From Trebonia sp963737285 (GTDB lineage Bacteria > Actinomycetota > Actinomycetes > Streptosporangiales > Streptosporangiaceae): 64,000 bases of DNA. Shown piece after piece: positions 1 through 10,082 of the stretch. Numbering within the stretch: position 1 is the stretch's first letter; each line of letters begins with the position of its first letter. The stretch is from NCBI GenBank assembly GCA_963737285.1, contig CAVTRT010000003.1, forward strand, positions 2,914,001-2,978,000, given 5' to 3'. The position numbers and the translations under genes are program-made. Below the pieces are notes generated by a model. That model did not search any database and had not been told where the DNA came from. It worked only from the letters and a program-made list of their open reading frames with translations.

Positions 1-39
1 TTCCGTTCGGGCAAAATGCATCACTGATCCCGAACGGAA
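1..39. terminator. Inverted repeat at left edge, possible terminator of the esterase gene
   Basis: An 11-base perfect inverted repeat (1-11 and 29-39, arms ttccgttcggg / cccgaacggaa) with a 17-base loop lies 57 bases beyond the stop codon of the minus-strand esterase. Its position fits a transcription terminator, but the window ends at the outer arm, so a following T-run cannot be checked. It could instead serve a gene outside the window. Confidence 0.4.
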
Positions 40-95
40 CCGTCGTTCCCGCTAACCCGCCACCATCTGTTGTCTTCGGACGGCGGGGGCGCGGC

Positions 96-1650
96 TCAGG
101 CAGTGCAGGTGGCCCCGTTCAGGGTGAAGGCGGTGGGTACCGCGTCGCTGGAGGTCCAGGTGCCCTGGAACCCGATCGAGGTGTTCCCGCCAGCCGCGAT
201 GGCGGCGTTGTAGCTCGCGTTGGTCAGCGTCACGGCCTTGCCGCTCTGGCTTTCCGTGCCGTCGTTCCACGCGCTGGTGATGGTCTGGTCGCCGGGGAAG
301 GTGAACTTCAGCGTCCACCCGTTGATCGCGGCTGAGCTGGTGTTGGTGATCGTGACGCTGGCGGTGAAGCCGCCGGTCCACTGGCTGGTCGTGGAGTACG
401 CACCCTGGCAACTGCCTGCGCCACCGCCGGACGAGCTAACGGTCCAGGTGAACGCCGCTGACCCGGACGCGCCGGTCCCGTCGGTGGCGGTCACGGTGAC
501 CGAGTACGTGCCCGCGGTCGTTGGCGTGCCGCTGATCAGGCCGGAGGACGAGCTGATCGACTCACCCGGCGGCAGCCCGCTGGCCGAGTAGCTCAGCGCC
601 TGCCCGGGCGCCGAGTCGGACGCGTGGATCTGCACCGACGCGGCCGTCCCGGCCGTGGCGGTCTGGCTGCCCGGGTTGGTCACCGTCACGGTATTGCCCG
701 TCGTGGTGGTGTTCAGGCCGAAGAAGCTGATGGCGTCGGCCTCCATCCCCTCCCCCTCGATCGGGAGCACGTGGCCCGCGCCCGCGATGCTGAACGCCTC
801 CACCTGCGGGGTGCCCGAGCTGTTGTCATACTGCGTCTCGGTCCAGCCGGACTGCGGGGTGAGCGTAGCGCTCGCGGTCGAGCTCACGCCCAGCACGTTC
901 GTCCACTGCAGGATCTCCTGGCTGAGGTTCTCGTAGTTGAGCGTCCCGTCCGCGGTGCCGTGCCACAGCTGCACGCGAGGCCGCGCGCCGCTGTAGCCGG
1001 GGTCGGCGCTGCGGGCCAGGTTGCCCCATGCCTGCGCGGTCATGGCGACCTGGCCGTCGGCGCAGGCGGAGTTCCACCCGTCGACCGTGCCGGTGTAGAA
1101 GCAGTAGTACGGCACGCCCATGAACGCCGCGCCGGCCTTGAACACGTCCGGGTAGTCGGCCAGCATGACGTTGGTCATCATGGCGCCCGACGACGCGCCG
1201 GTGACGTATACCTGGTTCGGGTTGCCGCCGTAGTGCTGCTCGGTGTACGTGATCATCGACATGCAGCCCGACCGGGTCACTGCCGCCGTTCCTGGTCAGG
1301 GCCTGGCTGGAGGAGACGTCCCAGCAGCTTCCGCTCCTGGTCACCGAGGGATAGATCACGATGAACCCGTACTGGTCGGCCAGCGAGGCGAACGCGGTGC
1401 CGGAGTAGAAGCCAGGCCCGGAGCCGGTGCACTGGTGCAGTGCCAGCAAGATGGGCGGGTCGGGCCGGACGTTGTTCGGCACGTAGATGTACATCTGCAG
1501 GTCCGACGGGTTGCTGCCGAAGCTCGTCACCTGCACGAGCGAGGCGGCCCTGGCCGGCGTCACGGCGAGGAACATGGCCGCCGTGAGGAAGCCAACTGCC
1601 ATGAGCACCGCGGCTCCGGTAGCCAGCAGCGCGCGCAACCATCGTTTCAT
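96..1650 (-). pseudogene. Secreted PHB-depolymerase/CE1-family esterase with Ig-like domain and CBM2, frameshifted
   Basis: The N-terminal part (start ATG at 1650) has a Sec signal peptide of about 35 residues ending in PARA, then the esterase fold. The C-terminal part continues in another frame from about 1280 and carries the nucleophile motif GASSG (GxSxG), a late GAGH histidine region, a putative Ig-like domain and a C-terminal CBM2 beginning near SCQGAYST and ending in GATCTA. The frames join around 1265-1278 next to a CCC/GGG run; one extra base (or two missing) restores one protein of about 515 residues. Family knowledge suggests an extracellular esterase acting on feruloyl or acetyl groups of plant polysaccharide, or on polyester, held to cellulose or xylan by the CBM2. 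Upstream CGAAA boxes fit a polysaccharide-degradation regulon. True decay versus a sequencing indel cannot be decided here. Confidence 0.8.
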
Positions 1651-1660
1651 GTCTGGCCCC

Positions 1661-1720
1661 TTTCGTTTTCGAAATGTTTCGATTCGAAACCCTTTCGGAT
1701 GGCCGAAAGTTTCCGAACGA
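1661..1720. promoter_or_regulatory. Cluster of CGAAA/TTTCG boxes upstream of the esterase
   Basis: In 60 bases directly upstream of the esterase start there are TTTCG at 1661-1665, TTTTCGAAA at 1666-1674, TTTCG at 1677-1681, CGAAA at 1685-1689, TTTCG at 1693-1697 and CGAAA at 1704-1708. A further CGAAACTTTTC lies at 1834-1844. Repeats of a CGAAA pentamer are known upstream of Streptomyces xylanase genes as protein-binding boxes. The regulatory role here is inference from position and repetition. Confidence 0.55.
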
Positions 1721-1907
1721 TTTCCATTTCATTGCACTACTGAAAAGGCCCGCATACAAGACTGGACACTGCGCAGCTGACAATCTTGGCAAGGTTTAGC
1801 GCCTTCCGCGATGAAAGTTTCTGTTTGGGACTTCGAAACTTTTCAGCCAAGCCGGGGCCAGCGCGGATCGAGCAGGCGCGGGAAGGTAGCCACCGCCGCA
1901 GGGGCCG

Positions 1908-2126
1908 TCAGGCGGGCGGTCGCCGGGTGCTGAAGTACCAGATGAGGAACTCGCCGGCCAGGACGGCGGCGCCGACGCCGCCGAAGAACAGGATCAGCAG
2001 CCCGACGGCGTACAGGTCGGCCGCGACTAGCCCGAGCACGCCGACAACTAGCCCGAGCAGGATCACCAGGGCGACCGCTCCGACGTTTGCGACCAGGGCA
2101 ACCACGCCGACGTTTCTGATGCTCAT
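1908..2126 (-). CDS. Small hydrophobic protein, two predicted membrane segments
   Basis: A 72-residue reading frame starting MSIRNVGVVAL, with two long hydrophobic stretches (about residues 7-36 and 40-66) and a basic tail STRRPPA. An AGAGG element sits upstream of the ATG. It lies between the esterase promoter region and cydA on the opposite strand. No family recognised. The composition (Val, Ala, Leu, Gly) is plausible for a membrane peptide, but short hydrophobic frames can arise by chance in G+C-rich DNA, so the call is tentative. Confidence 0.4.
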   Translation of the reverse strand: MSIRNVGVVALVANVGAVALVILLGLVVGVLGLVAADLYAVGLLILFFGGVGAAVLAGEFLIWYFSTRRPPA

Positions 2127-2166
2127 ATGCCCGATGCACCTCTGGAAAGACCTTGGGGTTCTTCAA

Positions 2167-2198
2167 GTGTGTACCCAGAGCGCGGGGACGGTATACAC
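2167..2198. promoter_or_regulatory. Imperfect inverted repeat upstream of cydA
   Basis: Arms gtgtgtacc (2167-2175) and ggtatacac (2190-2198) are inverted repeats with one mismatch, separated by 14 bases, about 50 bases before the cydA start. The location suits an operator for a redox- or energy-responsive regulator. It does not match the Rex consensus, and the regulator is not identified. Confidence 0.3.
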
Positions 2199-2248
2199 AG
2201 CGTGACGGATCGGCCGTGATGCGGCATGCAGCGGATGGGGGGCACGCG

Positions 2249-3691
2249 ATGGGGGTAGTGGCGCATGTTCTGGCCGTGGATCCGGTGCCGGCCCGGTCGC
2301 AGATGGGGTCGTCACTGGGGTTCCACATCATCTTGGCGTGCTTCGGCATCGCGTTCGCGGCAGTCACCATGATCGCGGAATGGATCGGCATCAGGCGCGG
2401 CGATGCCACGGCACTGCTGCTGGCGCGCCGCTGGTCGAAGGTCATGGCGGTGCTGGTGGCGGTCGGCGCGGTGTCCGGGACCGTGATGTCGTACGAGATG
2501 GGCCTGCTGTGGCCGGGCCTGATGGGCCGGTTCGGTGCGGCGATCGGCATCCCGTTCTCGTTGGAGGGAATCTTCTTCTTCCTGGAAGCGATCTTCGTGG
2601 GGGTGTACCTGTACGGGTGGCGGCGGCTGCCGCCCTGGGCGCACTGGTGGAGCGGGATGCCGATCGTGGTGGGCGGGGTGCTGGGCGCCATGTCAGTGGT
2701 CGCGGCGAACTCGTGGATGAACTCACCGGCCGGGTACACGCTCACGGGGGGCAAGATCACCAGCGTTAACCCGGTCTCTGTGTTCTTCAACGCCGCGACC
2801 CCCTATGAGACCACGCACATGCTGCTCGCCGCGTACATGGTGACGGGATTCCTCATCGCCGGCGTCTACGCGGTGGGGCTGCTGCGCGGCCGCCGGGACC
2901 GCTACCACCGGCTGGGCTTCGCCATCCCGTTCACGGTGGCCGGGATCGCCGCCCCGTTGCAGATGATGATGGGGGACGTCATCGCCCGGTTCATCTCGCA
3001 CAACCAGCCGGTCAAGTTCGCCGCGATGGAGTACGTCTCCACGACCATGCGCGACGCTCCCGAATGGCTGGGCGGGATCTTGATCAATGGCCACGTCTAC
3101 TTCGGCGCCGCCATCCCGGCGTTCGACTCGATCTTGGTCGGGTTCTCGCCGCACACCCGGGTCATCGGCTGGGACAGCGTGCCCGCGGCGCAACGGCCGC
3201 CGCTGGTCACGCTCATCCACCTGGCCTTCAACCTGATGGTGGGCTTCGGCTCCTTCCTCTTCGTGCTGGCCGCCTGGCAGGGATGGTGGTGGTGGTTCCA
3301 CCGCCGATTGCTACTGACCCCGTGGTTCCTGGTGCCGACCGCCCTCGGCGGCGTCGCCGCGGTCGCCGCGATGGAGGCGGGGTGGGTCGTCACCGAGGTC
3401 GGCCGCCAGCCGTGGGTCGTCTACCGCGTCCTGCTGGTCCGCGACGCGGTCACCCCGGCCAGCGGGGTCCCCGTCACGCTATGGGTGATCCTCGTCCTGT
3501 ACGCGATCTTGACGGTGGTCTCGATCAGCATTCCGATGATCATGTCACGGCGATGGCGGCAAGAAGGGCCCGGCGATGAGGACACCGAGCAGGTGCCATA
3601 CGGCCCCTCGCCGACCTGGGCTTCACCAGCTGGGGCCTCGCCATCACCGGCCGCTATCCGGGCGTCGGCTGGCGGACCGGAGGCTCAATGA
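2249..3691 (+). CDS. cydA: Cytochrome bd ubiquinol oxidase subunit I
   Basis: Quinol-oxidising subunit of the high-affinity terminal oxidase in the cytoplasmic membrane, reducing O2 to water without proton pumping. The 480-residue protein (ATG at 2249 behind GGGG; an upstream TTG at 2153 would add 32 unlike residues) has the family hallmarks: the heme ligand His in LGFHIILACFG, the second heme His in YETTHMLLAAY, the quinol-loop start QPVKFAAMEY, and the EVGRQPWVV motif near the end. The Q-loop is short, as in non-enteric CydA. About nine hydrophobic segments are visible. It overlaps cydB by ATGA, so the two are co-translated. No cydDC assembly transporter is present in the window. Confidence 0.95.
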   Translation: MGVVAHVLAVDPVPARSQMGSSLGFHIILACFGIAFAAVTMIAEWIGIRRGDATALLLARRWSKVMAVLVAVGAVSGTVMSYEMGLLWPGLMGRFGAAIGIPFSLEGIFFFLEAIFVGVYLYGWRRLPPWAHWWSGMPIVVGGVLGAMSVVAANSWMNSPAGYTLTGGKITSVNPVSVFFNAATPYETTHMLLAAYMVTGFLIAGVYAVGLLRGRRDRYHRLGFAIPFTVAGIAAPLQMMMGDVIARFISHNQPVKFAAMEYVSTTMRDAPEWLGGILINGHVYFGAAIPAFDSILVGFSPHTRVIGWDSVPAAQRPPLVTLIHLAFNLMVGFGSFLFVLAAWQGWWWWFHRRLLLTPWFLVPTALGGVAAVAAMEAGWVVTEVGRQPWVVYRVLLVRDAVTPASGVPVTLWVILVLYAILTVVSISIPMIMSRRWRQEGPGDEDTEQVPYGPSPTWASPAGASPSPAAIRASAGGPEAQ

Positions 3692-4869
3692 ACCCCTCGC
3701 CAGAGGCCATAGCGGTCGCCGCGATCATGTTCGTGGTCATCGCCGCCTACGCGCTGTTCGGCGGGGCGGACTTCGGCGGCGGGATCTGGGACCTGCTGGC
3801 GGGCAGCGCCGGGCGCGGCGCTGCCCCCCGCAAGCTCATCGAAGAGTCCATCACCCCGGTCTGGGAAGCCAATCACGTGTGGCTGATCTTCATCCTGGTG
3901 CTGCTGTGGACCGCGTTCCCGCCCGCTTTCGCCGCCATCATGACCACGCTGTTCGTCCCGCTCAGCCTGTCCCTGCTGGGAATCGTCCTGCGCGGGACCG
4001 GGTTCACCTTCCGGCACACCGCGCAGCGGCTGCACATGCAGCGGCTCACTGGCGCGGTGTTCGCCGCCGCCTCGGGTATCACGCCGTTCTTCATGGGCAC
4101 CGTTATCGGGGCCGTCGCCACCGGGCAGGTGCCCGTGCACCCGTCCGGCAACGTCCTGGCCGCGTGGACCTCGCCCACCGCCATCCTCACCGGGTTCTTG
4201 TTCGTCGCCGCCTGCGCCTACATCAGCGCGGTGTTCCTTGTCCTCGAGGCCCGCCAGCGCGGGCACCAGGACCTGGTGCGCTACTTCTCGCTGCGCGCCA
4301 CCGCGGCCGGGGCGCTCACCGGTGCCATCGCCGGCGCCGCGTTCGCCGAACTATCTGCCAGCGCGCCACACGTCTTCACCCGCCTGACCGGCATCGCCCT
4401 GCCACTGGTGGCGATCTCGATCGCCGCGGGGATCGCCGTGCTGGGCATGCTCTGGCTGCGCTGGTACCACTCCATGATCTTGCGGGTGACGGCCGCGATC
4501 GCCGTGGCAACCGTGGTGTGGGGCTGGGGACTGGCCCAGTACCCCTACCTGTTCCCCACCTCGCTGTCGCTGGCCGCCGGCAGCGCGCCCACCGCGGCCC
4601 TGGTGGCGGAAATCGTCGTAGCGGGCCTCGCGGTGCTGCTGGTAGCACCCGCGTTCGCCATGCTCTACTTCCTGCAGCAACGGCAGCTGCTGACGGCAGC
4701 CGACAGTAATGCCAGCCTGCGACTGGCCGCCCGCCTCGAACAAGCCCCTCCCGGGCAGCCCGCGGCGGCCCCCGCGCGAGCCGGGGCCGCGATGACGACG
4801 GCGCTGGTGCTGGCCGTGCTGGCCATCAAGGTGATCAGGGATATGGCCTCGCGCTCACGCCGCCGGTGA
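3688..4869 (+). CDS. cydB: Cytochrome bd ubiquinol oxidase subunit II
   Basis: Structural partner of CydA in cytochrome bd oxidase. The 393-residue protein opens with the typical first helix ending YALFGGADFGGGIWDLLAG, followed by a conserved acidic/aromatic segment EESITPVWEANHVWLIF, both diagnostic of CydB. Around nine membrane segments are visible. The C-terminal tail is basic (ASRSRRR). Start ATG overlaps the cydA stop as ATGA. A further small membrane peptide follows immediately and may belong to the same transcript. Length is slightly above the usual 335-380 residues because of a hydrophilic stretch at about residues 345-370. Confidence 0.95.
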   Translation: MNPSPEAIAVAAIMFVVIAAYALFGGADFGGGIWDLLAGSAGRGAAPRKLIEESITPVWEANHVWLIFILVLLWTAFPPAFAAIMTTLFVPLSLSLLGIVLRGTGFTFRHTAQRLHMQRLTGAVFAAASGITPFFMGTVIGAVATGQVPVHPSGNVLAAWTSPTAILTGFLFVAACAYISAVFLVLEARQRGHQDLVRYFSLRATAAGALTGAIAGAAFAELSASAPHVFTRLTGIALPLVAISIAAGIAVLGMLWLRWYHSMILRVTAAIAVATVVWGWGLAQYPYLFPTSLSLAAGSAPTAALVAEIVVAGLAVLLVAPAFAMLYFLQQRQLLTAADSNASLRLAARLEQAPPGQPAAAPARAGAAMTTALVLAVLAIKVIRDMASRSRRR

Positions 4870-4997
4870 CGATGGTCACTGGCGCGCCGCGCGGGCCAGG
4901 CGCTGGACCGTCATCTCGCGGTTGCCGTCGGTTAAACCCGGCCGGAGGTAACTCCCGTTTCGGAATAAGTCGGACAGTGCTGGGTAGCTGGGGAATC

Positions 4998-5168
4998 GTG
5001 GCAAGATCAGTAGCCGGGTACGCGATTCCCGGAATTATCGTGGTTTTCTTCTGGGTGGTGGTCGTCGTCATTGCCATCATCTTGTTGGGCGCTATCGCGC
5101 ATTGGGCCGGCGGCGGAGCGCTGAACCTGCATCTCGGACACTTTGTCCTTAATGTCGGCTTCACCTGA
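4998..5168 (+). CDS. Small single-span membrane protein downstream of cydAB
   Basis: A 56-residue frame beginning MARSVAGYAIPG with one strongly hydrophobic helix (IIVVFFWVVVVVIAIILLGAI) and a polar tail. The GTG at 4998 has GGGG about five bases upstream. The same frame can be extended to 4866, overlapping the cydB stop, but the extra residues are Arg/Gly/Pro-rich and look non-coding. Small peptides are known to associate with bd oxidases (CydX, CydS), which makes this an attractive accessory-subunit candidate. It shows no clear sequence match to CydX, so this is inference from position only. Confidence 0.4.
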   Translation: MARSVAGYAIPGIIVVFFWVVVVVIAIILLGAIAHWAGGGALNLHLGHFVLNVGFT

Positions 5169-5179
5169 TTGGTTTCAAC

Positions 5180-5221
5180 AGTGGTCGCGCCAGTCACGCT
5201 CATGACCCGGGCGCGACCGCT
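5180..5221. terminator. Hairpin between convergent cydAB and fumC
   Basis: Arms 5180-5191 (agtggtcgcgcc) and 5210-5221 (ggcgcgaccgct) pair over 12 bases with one G-T wobble around an 18-base loop. It sits between the ends of two convergent transcription units, as expected of a bidirectional terminator. No long T-run follows. Confidence 0.55.
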
Positions 5222-5246
5222 GTCTTCATTTCTCCGCGCGACTGGG

Positions 5247-6715
<1,469 letters not shown>

Positions 6716-6716
<1 letters not shown>

Positions 6717-8385
6717 CAGCGTGCCCCGTCGGTGTAGGTCGGCTGCCACATCGCGTCCTGGACCGCCTGGACCCAGTTATCGGACTTCACCGTGGCGACA
6801 TCATCGGCGACGGCGGCCCGGGCGACGGCGACCGCGGTCGTCGCGCTCGACGCCCGCAGGTTCTCCACCGGCGGCACCAGCGGCGCGCCTGGCGCGCTGA
6901 CGTCGACCTGCCCGGCCACTGCCTCGGCGGCTGCCAGCAGCATGCCCGCGGTTACCCTCGACGCGCCGGACACGATCGTGCCCAGCCCTAGCCCCGGGTA
7001 GACCAGCGCGTTGTTGGCCTGCCCGATCTGGTAGGTCACGCCCTCGTACTTCACCGGCGGCACGGGGATGCCTACTGCGACTAGCGCCTTGCCCTTGGAC
7101 CAGGCGATGACGTCGGCCGGCATCGCCTCGATGCGTGAGGTCGGATTGGAGATCGGGAGCACGACAGGCCGCTCGACGGCGGCGCTCATCGCCTCGATCA
7201 CCTCCTGGGTGAAGGCCCCGTGCACGGTGGAGGTGCCCAGCAAGATCGTGGGCTTGGCGCCTCGGACCGCGTCAAGCAAACAGATCCCGTCTCGGCCGCT
7301 AGCCCAGCCGCTGACTTCCGGCGGGTTGCGGGCGTAGGGCTGCTGGAAGTCCCGCAGGTCCAGCATGTCGGTGGTGAGCAGGCCCTGCTTGTCGACCAGC
7401 CACACCTGGGACCTCGCCTGCCCAGCCGAGGCGCCGTCGCGGACCATGGCGTCGTGGATCTGGTCGGCGATGCCCACCCCGGCGGTGCCGGCGCCGAATA
7501 CCAGCAGCCGCTGCTCGCGCATCGGGACGCCAGTCACCTTGACCGCGGACATCAGGGCCGCCAGGGTGATCGCCCCGGTGCCTTGCATGTCGTCGTTGAA
7601 GATCCGGTACTTTTCGCCGTAGGTGGTCAGGATCCGGCGGGCGTTGCCGGGCCGAAGTCCTCGAAGTGCAGCAGCGCATGCGGGAACAGCGAGGACACGG
7701 ACTTCAGGTACTTCCTGACGAACGCGTCGTAGGCGTCACCACGGACCCGGGCGTGCCGGCTGCCCAGGTACAGCGGGTCATTCAGCAGCCCCTCGTTGTC
7801 GGTGCCGACGTCCAGCGACACCGGGATCACCCGCCCCGGGTGAATGCCGGCCGCCGCCGTGTACACGGCCAGCTTGCCAGCCGCGATCTCGATGCCCCCC
7901 ACACCCCAGTCTCCGATGCCCAAGATCTCCTCCGCATCGGAGCAGACGATCAGGTCCACGTCGTCAGGGCCGAGATGGAGGGTAGCGAAGGCCTTCGGGA
8001 TGTCACCGGGCCGGTCGATGGACAGGAACACGCCTCTCGGGCGCCGGTACTCGTGGGAGTACCGCTCGATCGCCTCGCCAACCGTTGGGTCATACACGAT
8101 CGGCAGCAGCTCCGCCAGGTGCTCGCCCAGCACCCTGTAGTACAAGACCTCGTTACGGTCGTGCAACTGCTCCAGGTACACGTTTTTGGCCAGGTCAGTC
8201 GGCTGCCGCCGCAACTGCTCGTAGGCACGCCTCGCCTGCTGGTCCAGGCTCAGCACCCCCGACGGCAGACGCCCCGTCAGTCCAAGACCCTCCCGCTCAG
8301 CCTCAGTGAACCCAACCCCCCGGTTAGCCAGCGGATCATTCAAGACCGCGGGGAGAGTCGAAACACGCCCAGTGTGCTTGGTCAC
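6716..8385 (-). pseudogene. NAD(P)-dependent malic enzyme, frameshifted
   Basis: Oxidative decarboxylation of malate to pyruvate. The N-terminal part from 8385 (MTKHTGRVSTLP) has the long-form malic enzyme signatures YYRVLGEHLAELLPIVYDP and GIGDWGVGGIEI and reaches HFEDFGPA. The remainder starts in another frame with the conserved NDDMQGTGAI segment, then the Rossmann motif LVFGAGTAGVGIAD and the C-terminal QANNALVYPGLGLG. The frames are joined by restoring one C at about 7645-7652 (GCCAACGCC in place of GCAACGCC), giving about 556 residues, the normal size of NAD-type long-chain malic enzymes. The rest is conserved without other damage, so a sequencing deletion is likely. It couples to fumC via TGATG. 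Confidence 0.88.
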
Positions 8386-8395
8386 GGATTCCTCC

Positions 8396-8443
8396 TTTAG
8401 CCGGGACAGGCGGCCAGTCTTTAGCCGGGACAGGCGGCCAGTC
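8396..8443. repeat. Two perfect 24-base tandem repeats upstream of malic enzyme
   Basis: The 24-base unit 8396-8419 (tttagccgggac... cggccagtc) is repeated exactly at 8420-8443. It covers the immediate 5' side of the malic enzyme start, including its ribosome-binding region (first copy starts right after ggattcctcc on the plus strand). It may be a regulatory duplication or a recent slippage event. Confidence 0.7.
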
Positions 8444-8535
8444 GCGGCCCTGCCTGTCTGTCCAGGCTCACATCCTGGGTGGTATCCGGCCTCACCCGAT
8501 CCGGGTGATCTGTGGTGGCAGTCTGCTGGCGTGGC

Positions 8536-8574
8536 CGGCCGGCCATGGCGGCGGGGTTAACGATGCGGCCGAAG
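8536..8574 (-). pseudogene. Relic of a fumC 3' end
   Basis: These 39 bases match the 3' end of fumC (5251-5289) at 36 positions. Read on the minus strand they encode FGRIVNPAAMAGR, against FDRIVNPAAMVGR in FumC. No further fumC sequence surrounds it and the fumC stop codon is absent. It looks like the trace of a former fumC copy upstream of the malic enzyme gene, left by duplication and deletion or by recombination. Confidence 0.55.
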
Positions 8575-8596
8575 GCGGTCACGATACGTTAGGCCG

Positions 8597-10039
8597 GTGA
8601 GCGAATCAGCGGCAGCGGAGCAGGGCGGCAGAGGCAGGCCAGTGGTGGCGGTGGCCAACCGGCTCCCGGTGCACCAGGGTGACGACGGCTGGGAGCTATC
8701 GCCGGGCGGCCTAGTGACGGCACTACGGCCGGTGATGACCACGCGTCCCGGTGCCTGGGTCGGCTGGGACGGCGGCACTAAGGGGCTGCCACCGACGCTG
8801 CCAGACTCCGATGTCCGGCTGCTGCCGGTGGAGCTGTCGGCCACCCAGGTCAGCGACTACTACCATGGCTTCGCCAATGCGACGCTGTGGCCGCTGCTGC
8901 ACAACGCCATCGAAAAGCCCCGGTTCGAACGTGCCTGGTGGCGCGCCTACCAGGACGTCAACGCGCAGTTCGCGCAGCGGGCCGCAGCCGCCCTCGACGA
9001 GCGACCGGACGCGATCGCCTGGGTGCACGACTACCAGCTGATGCTCGTCCCGCAGCTCGTCCGGGGCGTGCGAGACGGCCAGCCGATCGGGTTCTTCCTG
9101 CACACGCCCTGGCCGTCGCCGGACATCTTCGCCCGGCTGCCGTGGCGGGACCAGATCCTGGCTGGCCTGCTTGGCGCGGACCTCATCGCCTTCCACACTG
9201 ACTCCTACCGGGGCAACTTCCTGCGCTCGTGTGCACGGCTGCTGGCTGGCGCGGGCGTCGAGGTACGCGACTCGTCGGTAGCGCTGCCCGACGGCCGTCT
9301 GGTGGCCACCGCCATTGCGCCGATCTCCATCGACGCCGCGGAGTTCGCCTGGCACGCTATCGACCCGGGGACGATCAGGGACATCCAGGACCTGACCGAG
9401 CAGTTCCGCGGCCGCACCGTGCTGCTGGGCGTCGACCGGCTGGACTACACCAAGGGCATCGTCGAGCGCCTGCTCGCCGTGGAGACGCTGCTAGCACGCA
9501 ATCCCGAGCTCAGCACCAGCATCGCGTTCCTCCAGATCGCCGTGCCCAGCCGGGACGACGTGCCGGAGTACCACCAGCTGCGAGACACTGTGGAACAGCA
9601 CGTCGGGCGAATCAACGGCCTGTTCACCGAGCCTGGCAACGACGTGCCCGTGCACTACTTCTACCGGAGCCTGTCCAAGCAGCAGCTCGCGGCATACTAC
9701 GGGCTCGCCGACGTATTGCTGGTCACGCCGCTGGTCGACGGCATGAACCTGGTCTGCAAGGAGTACGTCATCGTGCAGCAGGCCCTTGGCGGCAGCGGCG
9801 TCCTCATGCTGAGCGAGTTCACCGGCGCCGCCGTCGAGCTGCCGCAGGCGGTCCTGTGCAACCCGTTCGACATCGAGGGGCTGTCCTACCGGATCGAGCA
9901 CGCGCTCCAGCTCGCACCCGAGGCCCGGCGGCAGGCCCTGGCCGAGATGGCGGGGCATGTCCGCGCCCATGATGTGCACCACTGGGTATCTGGCCAGCTC
10001 GCTGCGATCGAGGCCCACGGCAAGCCGGCCGGGGGCTAG
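8597..10039 (+). CDS. otsA: Trehalose-6-phosphate synthase (GT20)
   Basis: Transfers glucose from UDP-glucose to glucose-6-phosphate to form trehalose-6-phosphate, for osmotic and desiccation protection. The 480-residue protein shows GT20 landmarks: ANRLPV and SPGGLVTAL at the N-terminus (substrate loop), WVGWDGG, WVHDYQLMLVPQL, GFFLHTPWPSPDIF, and the nucleotide-sugar region LLGVDRLDYTKGIVERL with LVTPLVDGMNLVCKEY near the C-terminus. GTG start at 8597. No trehalose phosphatase (otsB) is adjacent. It converges on zwf, which consumes the same glucose-6-phosphate pool. Confidence 0.94.
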   Translation: MSESAAAEQGGRGRPVVAVANRLPVHQGDDGWELSPGGLVTALRPVMTTRPGAWVGWDGGTKGLPPTLPDSDVRLLPVELSATQVSDYYHGFANATLWPLLHNAIEKPRFERAWWRAYQDVNAQFAQRAAAALDERPDAIAWVHDYQLMLVPQLVRGVRDGQPIGFFLHTPWPSPDIFARLPWRDQILAGLLGADLIAFHTDSYRGNFLRSCARLLAGAGVEVRDSSVALPDGRLVATAIAPISIDAAEFAWHAIDPGTIRDIQDLTEQFRGRTVLLGVDRLDYTKGIVERLLAVETLLARNPELSTSIAFLQIAVPSRDDVPEYHQLRDTVEQHVGRINGLFTEPGNDVPVHYFYRSLSKQQLAAYYGLADVLLVTPLVDGMNLVCKEYVIVQQALGGSGVLMLSEFTGAAVELPQAVLCNPFDIEGLSYRIEHALQLAPEARRQALAEMAGHVRAHDVHHWVSGQLAAIEAHGKPAGG

Positions 10040-10082
10040 CCGGCGCGCCGAATTCGACGTGACCGCGCGCGGTGTCGTGGCC

